Under the pieces are notes generated by a model, which was not told the origin of the DNA, made no database searches, and saw only the letters and a list, made by a program, of their open reading frames with translations. The translations under genes were made by a program, and so were the position numbers. From JBOHBN01 sp050698355 (GTDB taxonomy: Bacteria > Actinomycetota > Actinomycetes > Streptosporangiales > WHST01), in assembly GCA_050698355.1 (NCBI GenBank), contig JBOHBN010000024.1:1-10483 (forward strand): DNA of 10,483 nt, given 5' to 3'. Shown here piece after piece: positions 6,207-10,483 of this stretch (its first letter is position 1; each line of letters begins with the position of its first letter).

Positions 6207-7324
6207 CGCGCCTCCAGGAGCGGTACCTCGGTCTCGGCACGGGTCAGCGAGCCGTGGTAGCCGACAAGCGCGGTGCCCTGCGGCTCGCCCACCCGCGCCA
6301 CGATCGCAGAGCGGTCGTGCGGGACGGCGAGCACGTCGCCGATGCGCGGCAGCACCTCGCGACGCACGCGCGGGCCGAACCAGCCGGACTCGACCGCCTC
6401 CTGCCGGGACACGACCCACGCGTGCCCGGCGAGCACCTCGCGCCAGGCGCCGAGCACGTCGGCCGCCGCACCGGTGCGCGTGTACACGTGCCGGAACCGC
6501 GGCTCGCCACCGAGCAGCAGCACCCCGTCGGTCAGTCCCGGGACGGTCTCGGCATCGATCTTCGCGTCCTCCGGGACGTCGACCATGCCGTGGTCAGCGG
6601 TCACCCACAACGGGCAGCCCGCGGGCAGGCGCTGCGCGAGTCGCCTGGCGAACTCGTCCGCTTCCCGTACGGCGCCGCGCCACTCCTCGGAGGCGACGCC
6701 GTGCACGTGGCCGACCTGGTCGACCTCGCCCCAGTACACGTACGCGAACCCGCGGTCGACGCGGCCGAGCGCGGCACCGGCGGCGTCGACGCGTTCCAGC
6801 CAGGTTTCGGCGTCCACGTACGAGGCACCCCTGGTGGCCGCGACGGTCAGGCCGCTGTCGCGAAAGGACGCGGGCCCGACGAAGAACGCCGCGATCCCGG
6901 CGGCCGTCGCGCGCCCGAACGCGGTGGGCTCCGGTTGCCAGCTCACCGGGTCGACGCGGCTGGACCAGTGCAGGTGGTTGAGCAACCGCTGCTCGCCGGG
7001 GATCCGTAGCTTGAACCCGACAATGCCGTGCGCGCCGGGCGCCAGGCCGGTGCCCAACGAGGTCAGGCTGGTCGGGGTGGTCGACGGCACACAGGACGTC
7101 AGCCGGATGGCCTCCGGCAGCGAGGAGAGGTACGGAGCGCAGTCCGCGTTGGCGCGGAGCTGACCGCGGCCGAGGCCATCGATGAGCAGCACGCACGCGC
7201 GGCGCGCCGGGTTGAGGCGTAACAGGTTGGGCTCGGCTTCCACGCCGAGCGCCGCGAGGACGGACGGCAGCAGCTCCGCCAGGGTGCTCTGCGCGTAGCG
7301 CGGCACGAGCGGACGCTGCGCCAC
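6203..7324 (-). CDS. Alkaline phosphatase superfamily phosphodiesterase / nucleotide pyrophosphatase
   Basis: GTG 7324 gives 373 residues, with an AAGGG ribosome binding site about nine bases upstream. The fold signatures of type I phosphodiesterase/nucleotide pyrophosphatases are in order: metal ligand Asp49 in 'LLIDGLG'; the nucleophile region 'PSTTPTSLTSLGTG' (80-93), where Thr82 or Thr83 is the probable nucleophile; 'GEVDQVGHVHG' (199-209) with Asp202 and His206; 'TADHGMVD' (242-249) with Asp244 and His245; and His357 in 'GYHGS'. All expected bimetal ligands are therefore present. No signal peptide or membrane segment is seen, so a cytosolic enzyme is likely, unlike secreted relatives. 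It lies 34 bp after the DUF5998 gene and overlaps the sulfurtransferase by four bases. The natural phosphodiester substrate is not known. Confidence 0.92.
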   Translation of the reverse strand: MAQRPLVPRYAQSTLAELLPSVLAALGVEAEPNLLRLNPARRACVLLIDGLGRGQLRANADCAPYLSSLPEAIRLTSCVPSTTPTSLTSLGTGLAPGAHGIVGFKLRIPGEQRLLNHLHWSSRVDPVSWQPEPTAFGRATAAGIAAFFVGPASFRDSGLTVAATRGASYVDAETWLERVDAAGAALGRVDRGFAYVYWGEVDQVGHVHGVASEEWRGAVREADEFARRLAQRLPAGCPLWVTADHGMVDVPEDAKIDAETVPGLTDGVLLLGGEPRFRHVYTRTGAAADVLGAWREVLAGHAWVVSRQEAVESGWFGPRVRREVLPRIGDVLAVPHDRSAIVARVGEPQGTALVGYHGSLTRAETEVPLLEAR

Positions 7325-7358
7325 GCGCGGCTACCCTTCCGTCCGCTGGGCGAACGCG

Positions 7359-7940
7359 TCAGCCACGGCCGGTCGCCGCCGACAGCAGGTTCGCGAACCC
7401 GAGCAGGCGGCCGACGGCGCCCTCTCCCTCACCCGCCGCGCTAACCCGCAAGGTGAGGTCGTCGGAGGTGATCTGGCCGGTGTAGCCGTGGTCGGCCTCG
7501 CAGTTCTCGTCCGCGCAGGTCGCCGGCTCCAGGTCCAGGCGCCCCACGATGCCCCAGCTCACCGTGAGCGTCAGCTCGGACGGCCGGCTGCCGTTCGCGT
7601 ACCGCGCGGGTTCGGGAACGACCGAGCCGAGCAGCACGGACTGGATGCTGCGCAGCGGCACCGCCTCGATGCTGGTGGTCGCGTGCACGTACGGTGTCGC
7701 CTCGTTCGCCGGGTGGTCGTCGGTGTGGTGCACCAGCAGCCGGCCCTCGGTCAGCACCAGCACGGTGACGTGCCTGCGCACCTCCATCTCGGTGTCGAAG
7801 GTCGCCTCATGGTGCACCACCCAGCCCACGACGGGCTCGGCAGCCACCGCGGCCTCCACCTCGTGCGAGACCAGCTCGGGGAAGTACCCGCACCGCTCGA
7901 TCTCCGCGCGGAGGCCGTCCAGCGTCCCTGTCGTTGTCAT
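7359..7940 (-). CDS. DUF5998 family protein
   Basis: ATG 7940 is chosen because a purine-rich AGGATGGGGG precedes it; an upstream TTG at 8000 would add 20 residues without a ribosome binding site. The 193-residue protein is soluble. It has the conserved blocks of the actinobacterial family DUF5998: 'GYFPELVSHEVEAAVA' near the start, 'VVHHEATFDTEMEVRRHVTVLVLTEGRLLVHHTDDH' around 41-76, 'ATTSIEAVPLRSIQSV' at 87-102, and 'ATCADENCEADHGYTG' at 140-155. Cys142, Cys147 and His151 in the last block could bind metal; that is inference. The beta-rich central part recalls PH-like folds. It is the first gene of an operon with the phosphodiesterase and sulfurtransferase. Biochemical function is unknown. 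Confidence 0.85.
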   Translation of the reverse strand: MTTTGTLDGLRAEIERCGYFPELVSHEVEAAVAAEPVVGWVVHHEATFDTEMEVRRHVTVLVLTEGRLLVHHTDDHPANEATPYVHATTSIEAVPLRSIQSVLLGSVVPEPARYANGSRPSELTLTVSWGIVGRLDLEPATCADENCEADHGYTGQITSDDLTLRVSAAGEGEGAVGRLLGFANLLSAATGRG

Positions 7941-8012
7941 GCCCCCATCCTGACAGCACTCCGTCACGGCTCTTACCTGGCGGAGCGAACTCGTGGACAA
8001 CGGCGCCCTCGG

Positions 8013-8078
8013 AAGATCCGCTTTTCGCGGCCGGAAAACGCAGGTTTCGGCGCGTTCGGGCCAGAAAAAACGGATCTT
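8013..8078. repeat. 66-bp imperfect palindrome between the response regulator and DUF5998 genes
   Basis: Perfect eight-base outer arms AAGATCCG (8013-8020) and CGGATCTT (8071-8078) enclose 50 bases that keep pairing in symmetric blocks. TTTT pairs with AAAA, GGCC with GGCC, GAA with TTC and CGC with GCG, separated by matched-length mismatches, and there is almost no apical loop. About 23 of 33 base pairs can form. Several A and T runs are unusual in this GC-rich DNA. It starts 21 bases after the response regulator stop, so it could end transcription of the two-component operon. The length and block structure also suit a dispersed palindromic repeat element or an mRNA-stabilising 3' hairpin. 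Confidence 0.75.
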
Positions 8079-8098
8079 GGTGCCCGGGCGCGCAGCCT

Positions 8099-8740
8099 TC
8101 AGGACTCCAGGAAGCGGAGCACGGCGAGTACGCGACGGTGGTCCTGCTCGTCCGGCGAGAGCGCGAGTTTGGTGAAGATGCTGCTGACGTGCTTTTCCAC
8201 CGCGCCGTGCGACAGCACGAGGGCGTCCACGATCGCGGCGTTCGAACGCCCCTCGGCCATCAGGCCGAGCACCTCACGCTCGCGGGCGGACAGCGCCGCG
8301 ATCGGGTCCCTGCGCCTGCTGCGTACGAGCAGCTGGGACACGACCTCGGGATCCAGTGCGGTCCCTCCGTCGATCACCCGGCGCAGCGCGTCGAGGAACT
8401 CCGCGACGTCGGCCACCCGGTCCTTGAGCAGGTACCCGACACCACCGGTGTCACCGGCGATGAGGTCGACCGCGTACCGCTCCTCGACGTACTGCGACAG
8501 CACGAGCACGGGAACCCCAGGGTTGGCGCGACGGATGAGTACTGCCGCGCGTAGCCCTTCGTCGGTGTGTGTCGGGGGCATCCGCACGTCCGCGACGACG
8601 GCGTCGGGCTGCGTGCGTTCGACCTCGCGCAGCAGCTGGTCGGCGTCCGCGACGGCGGTCACCTCGTAACCGGCGCCGCGCAGTAGCTCGACGAGTCCGG
8701 CGCGCAGGAGGACGGAGTCCTCGGCGATCACGACCCGCAC
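8099..8740 (-). CDS. NarL/FixJ-family response regulator
   Basis: The protein is 213 residues, standard for the family. Receiver domain (1-120): acidic pair Glu7-Asp8, phospho-acceptor Asp51 (VVADVRMPP), Ser82 in the switch position and Lys106 (YLLKDRV). A LuxR-type DNA-binding domain (about 146-210) follows, with 'LSAREREVLGLMAEGRSNAAI' and the recognition helix 'VEKHVSSIFTKLAL'. GTG 8740 is preferred because MRVVIAEDS gives a full first beta strand. A GTG at 8731 would make a four-base GTGA overlap with the kinase but cut that strand. With GTG 8740 the overlap with the kinase is 13 bases. The partner is the upstream histidine kinase. The regulated genes are unknown; the divergent intergenic region upstream of the kinase is a reasonable candidate site. 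Confidence 0.95.
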   Translation of the reverse strand: MRVVIAEDSVLLRAGLVELLRGAGYEVTAVADADQLLREVERTQPDAVVADVRMPPTHTDEGLRAAVLIRRANPGVPVLVLSQYVEERYAVDLIAGDTGGVGYLLKDRVADVAEFLDALRRVIDGGTALDPEVVSQLLVRSRRRDPIAALSAREREVLGLMAEGRSNAAIVDALVLSHGAVEKHVSSIFTKLALSPDEQDHRRVLAVLRFLES

Positions 8741-9990
8741 GGCAGCTCCGCGACGACTCGGGTGGGCCCGCCGGCGGGGCTGTCGACCAGGAACGTACCG
8801 TCCAGTGCTGCCACGCGCCTCTCCAGTCCTGCGATGCCCGTACCGTTCGCCGCGGCGGCGCCACCGTCACCGTCGTCGGCCACGACGACGCGCAGCGTCC
8901 CGTCGCCCAACCCGACGTCGACACGCGCGCGGTCGGCCCGGGAGTGCTTGGCCACGTTGGTGAGCGTCTCGGCCACGATGAAGTACGCGGCCGACTCCAC
9001 CGCGACGTCGGGACGCGTCGGCACCGCCACCTCGACCTCGACGGGTACCGTACAGCGGGCTGCGAGCGCGGAGATCGCCGCGTCGAGCCCGCGGTCGGTG
9101 AGCACGGCGGGGTGGATGCCGCGTACGAGCTCGCGGATCTCGGCGAGCGCGGCCTTCGCCTCCTCGTGCGCGTTCTCGATCATGCCTCGGACGGCATCGG
9201 GGTCCTCGTCGTAGCGGGTGCGCGCGACGCCGAGCCCCATGGCGAGCGCCACGAGTCGTTGCTGCGCCCCGTCGTGCAGGTCGCGCTCGATCCGCCGCCG
9301 CTCGCTGTCCGCGGCGTCCACCACGCCTGCCCGGGTCCTGCGCAGCCGCTCCTTCTCGCTCGGCGCCAGCTGGGTGCGCACGGCAGCGGTGTCGACGTAC
9401 ACCGACGCGCGCACGAGCCACGGCGCGGTCAGGATCAGCGCGGCGCCGATCGTCGTGAGGAGCGGGACGGTGCCCAACTCAACGCCGCTGGGCAGCACCG
9501 AGTCGAGCACATAGGTGAACGACAGCAACAGCGCGAGCCCGCCGATCCAGGCGCCCCAGACAAGCCCGGCCTCGACGGTGGAGAGCGGCAGCCGCAGCGC
9601 GCAGTAGGCCACCTCCCGCCACCGGTCGCGTGACTTGAGCAGCTTGAACGGCGACTGGAGCACGCCGAGCCTGCCGGCGAGCGGGCTGGCGGCAACGTCC
9701 ACGGCGAAGAACCAGCGCAGCCGGGCACGTTCCAGGTTGGCGAAACCGCGGGCGAGCGCCAACCCGATCCAGAGGAACGGCGTGCCGAGCAACGCGAAGG
9801 GCAGTAGCGCGAGGCCGACGACCAGGAAGGGGAAGATGGTGTAGTAGAGCGGTGCGAGCAGCAGGCCCAGCAGCACGTACGCCGACCCGGTCCACGCCCG
9901 CGCACGCAACGGGGCGCGCAGCAGCAGGGTGAGGATCCGTCGCTGCTCACCCTGACCGGCGCGCGCGGTCGAGGGCCCCGTGCGCTGCAT
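8728..9990 (-). CDS. Sensor histidine kinase with membrane sensor domain (HisKA_3)
   Basis: ATG 9990, after a GAGGGGGA ribosome binding site, gives 420 residues. The frame stays open to 10140, but the extra 50 residues are low-complexity Pro/Gly/Arg. The N-terminal half is the actinobacterial 'putative sensor' domain: hydrophobic hairpins at about 35-80 ending in 'LALARGFANLERARLRW', then segments at about 143-163 and 175-197. A short linker leads to the HisKA_3 helix 'SERRRIERDLHDGAQQR' with phospho-acceptor His239. A HATPase_c domain (about 333-417) follows with N-box 'ETLTNVAKHS' (Asn345), G1 'ADDGDGG' (371-377) and G2 'GTGIAGL' (383-389). No extracellular domain of any size is present, so a signal within the membrane or from a membrane partner is likely. 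It acts on the overlapping response regulator. Confidence 0.93.
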   Translation of the reverse strand: MQRTGPSTARAGQGEQRRILTLLLRAPLRARAWTGSAYVLLGLLLAPLYYTIFPFLVVGLALLPFALLGTPFLWIGLALARGFANLERARLRWFFAVDVAASPLAGRLGVLQSPFKLLKSRDRWREVAYCALRLPLSTVEAGLVWGAWIGGLALLLSFTYVLDSVLPSGVELGTVPLLTTIGAALILTAPWLVRASVYVDTAAVRTQLAPSEKERLRRTRAGVVDAADSERRRIERDLHDGAQQRLVALAMGLGVARTRYDEDPDAVRGMIENAHEEAKAALAEIRELVRGIHPAVLTDRGLDAAISALAARCTVPVEVEVAVPTRPDVAVESAAYFIVAETLTNVAKHSRADRARVDVGLGDGTLRVVVADDGDGGAAAANGTGIAGLERRVAALDGTFLVDSPAGGPTRVVAELPCGS

Positions 9991-10019
9991 CAGTTCCCCC
10001 TCGCGTCCGCCTGACCGGA

Positions 10020-10025
10020 ACCCTA
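10020..10025 (-). promoter_or_regulatory. Weak candidate -10 for the histidine kinase operon
   Basis: The minus strand reads TAGGGT (TAnnnT), 29 bases before the kinase ATG. This would leave a short leader of about 20 bases carrying the GAGGGGGA ribosome binding site. No -35 is recognisable at the right distance. Confidence 0.2.
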
Positions 10026-10073
10026 GGGCCGGAGCTCTGCTCGCGCCATCCGGAAAGCCACCGGTTGGCGGTA

Positions 10074-10084
10074 GGGGTAACCCC
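10074..10084. promoter_or_regulatory. GGGGTAACCCC palindrome, possible operator
   Basis: A perfect 11-base inverted repeat with outer GG and CC pairs continuing at 10070-10071 and 10087-10088. It sits mid-way in the divergent region between the kinase and PfkB genes, 84 bases upstream of the kinase start. A dimeric regulator could bind here, but short GC palindromes occur by chance and no family consensus is recognised. Confidence 0.25.
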
Positions 10085-10113
10085 ACCCCCGCGCCGGGGC
10101 ACCCGACCACCTG

Positions 10114-10144
10114 TTCGGTACGGTTCCTGACCATCCCCACCCAC
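10114..10144 (+). repeat. Direct repeat unit A, 52-bp period
   Basis: This unit begins TTCGGTACGGTTC and continues with nGACCAT and, after four bases, CACCCAC. It matches unit B in 27 of 31 positions, with the first 13 bases identical. The distance between equivalent bases is 52, close to five helical turns, so proteins bound to both would lie on the same face. The unit contains TACGGT, a TAnnnT -10-like hexamer on the plus strand. Confidence 0.7.
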
Positions 10145-10165
10145 TACCGGGTACCGGAGTGCGGA

Positions 10166-10196
10166 TTCGGTACGGTTCTCGACCATGCTCACCCAC
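10166..10196 (+). repeat. Direct repeat unit B, 52-bp period
   Basis: Second member of the pair, ending about 30 bases before the PfkB start codon. Its TACGGT (10171-10176) lies eight bases before an ATG at 10185; in unit A the equivalent triplet is ATC. The pair could be tandem operators or tandem promoters of the PfkB gene. Confidence 0.7.
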
Positions 10197-10235
10197 CGCC
10201 CCACCGCAGGCGAGGAGGCACCCGCGGATGAGTAG
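10185..10235 (+). CDS. Possible 16-codon upstream ORF overlapping the PfkB start
   Basis: ATG 10185 opens a 16-codon frame that ends at TAG 10233-10235, overlapping the PfkB start by eight bases in another frame. It has no ribosome binding site, but TACGGT ends eight bases upstream, which would suit a leaderless transcript. Third codon positions are mostly G or C, as in the real genes around it, though any frame here may look so. The PfkB GAGGAGG lies inside this ORF, so ribosomes reading it could affect PfkB initiation. The peptide, MLTHRPTAGEEAPADE, resembles nothing I know. Speculative. Confidence 0.25.
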   Translation: MLTHRPTAGEEAPADE

Positions 10236-10483
10236 GTACGTCGTCGTCGGTGACCTGATGACCGACGTCGTCGCCCGAGCCATGGCGCCGCTCTCGATCG
10301 GCGCCGACACCCCGGCGTGGGTGGAGAGCCACGGCGGCGGCTCGGCAGCGAACGTCGCCGCGTGGCTCGGCGTGCAGGGCTTGGACGTCGCCTACGTCGG
10401 GCGCCGCGGACCCGACGTGGTCGGCCGCACCCGCGAGATGGAACTGCTCGGCTACGGCATCGACTCGCACGTCACCATGGACC
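10228..10483 (+). CDS. PfkB-family carbohydrate kinase, N-terminal part (3' end outside window)
   Basis: ATG 10228 follows GAGGAGG (10212-10218) with a nine-base spacer. Eighty-five residues are visible before the window ends, against roughly 290-320 for the family. The start 'MSRYVVVGDLMTDVVA' is the first beta strand and substrate loop of ribokinase-like kinases. 'SHGGGSAANVAAWLG' (34-48) is the first PfkB signature, which binds the sugar. 'VAYVGRRGPDVVG' (54-66) matches the usual 'v.~vG.vG.D.~G' strand. The ATP-binding end and the catalytic Asp are beyond the window. It diverges from the kinase operon. Reaction: ATP-dependent phosphorylation of a sugar or nucleoside; the substrate cannot be told from this part. 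Confidence 0.88.
   Translation, partial: MSRYVVVGDLMTDVVARAMAPLSIGADTPAWVESHGGGSAANVAAWLGVQGLDVAYVGRRGPDVVGRTREMELLGYGIDSHVTMD

Noticed and set aside
6254..7163. Long plus-strand ORFs antisense to the phosphodiesterase
   Set aside because: They are shadows: the minus-strand protein has all metal-binding motifs, while these frames are low-complexity Arg/Pro/Ser.
10021..10028. CCCTAGGG palindrome upstream of the kinase
   Set aside because: An eight-base palindrome with no repeat elsewhere in the region. It overlaps the weak -10 candidate but gives no independent evidence of a binding site.
9991..10140. Longer histidine kinase start at 10134 or 10140
   Set aside because: The frame is open and an ATG at 10134 has G-rich sequence upstream, but the added 50 residues are Pro/Gly/Arg low complexity unlike the family start. 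ATG 9990 has a good ribosome binding site just before the membrane domain. The extension would also read through repeat unit A.
10134..10204. Minus-strand ORFs beginning MVRNRTE and MVENRTE in the repeat units
   Set aside because: The similar N-termini come from the direct repeats being read backwards. The frames differ, neither continues into a recognisable protein, and the units sit in a divergent promoter region.
1..10483. Search for mobile elements, CRISPR, tRNA, defence or biosynthetic cluster genes
   Set aside because: No transposase, integrase, repeat-spacer array, tRNA-like fold, or defence or secondary-metabolite core enzyme was recognised. All clear genes fit ordinary actinobacterial chromosome families.

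Overview
The window is GC-rich, densely packed chromosomal DNA with many GTG starts and C/G-ending third codon positions. Its families (DUF5998, DUF2752, DUF4190, paired YdbS/YdbT-type PH-domain membrane proteins, a HisKA_3 sensor kinase with a GC-rich NarL-type partner) point to a high-GC Actinomycete. The genus cannot be fixed from this sequence. I see no integrase, transposase, phage gene, tRNA, rRNA or CRISPR array, and base and codon use look uniform, so this reads as ordinary backbone rather than an island.

Layout, left to right. (1) The 3' end of a TetR-type regulator (+) converges on a minus-strand group read from about 4079 down to 295: a YdbS-like PH protein, a three-repeat YdbT-like PH protein (GTGA overlap), an unrecognised membrane protein, and an MBL-fold hydrolase. 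(2) Diverging from that group is a short plus-strand membrane-protein cluster: DUF2752 (CPFCG motif) and two tandem DUF4190-type proteins whose ribosome binding sites and first codons are nearly identical. (3) A minus-strand operon follows: DUF5998 protein, then an alkaline-phosphatase-superfamily phosphodiesterase, then a 3-mercaptopyruvate sulfurtransferase-like rhodanese that overlaps it by ATGA. (4) A 66-bp imperfect palindrome separates this operon from a two-component pair (sensor histidine kinase then response regulator, 13-bp overlap, minus strand). (5) A 237-bp divergent intergenic region carries a 52-bp-period direct repeat, and then a PfkB sugar kinase (+) runs off the right edge.

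Functional picture. The left half is dominated by small envelope or membrane proteins of unknown or poorly known role. The centre is a housekeeping operon combining phosphodiester or nucleotide hydrolysis with sulfur transfer. The right end is a membrane-sensing two-component system next to a sugar kinase. No clearly new defence, biosynthetic or mobile system is visible. The most unusual items are non-coding or architectural: the 66-bp palindrome, the tandem repeat with a possible leaderless 16-codon upstream ORF before the PfkB gene, two probable leaderless starts, and the tandem DUF4190 genes with conserved initiation regions. No stretch of 300 bases or more lacks a gene; the longest gap is 9991-10227.
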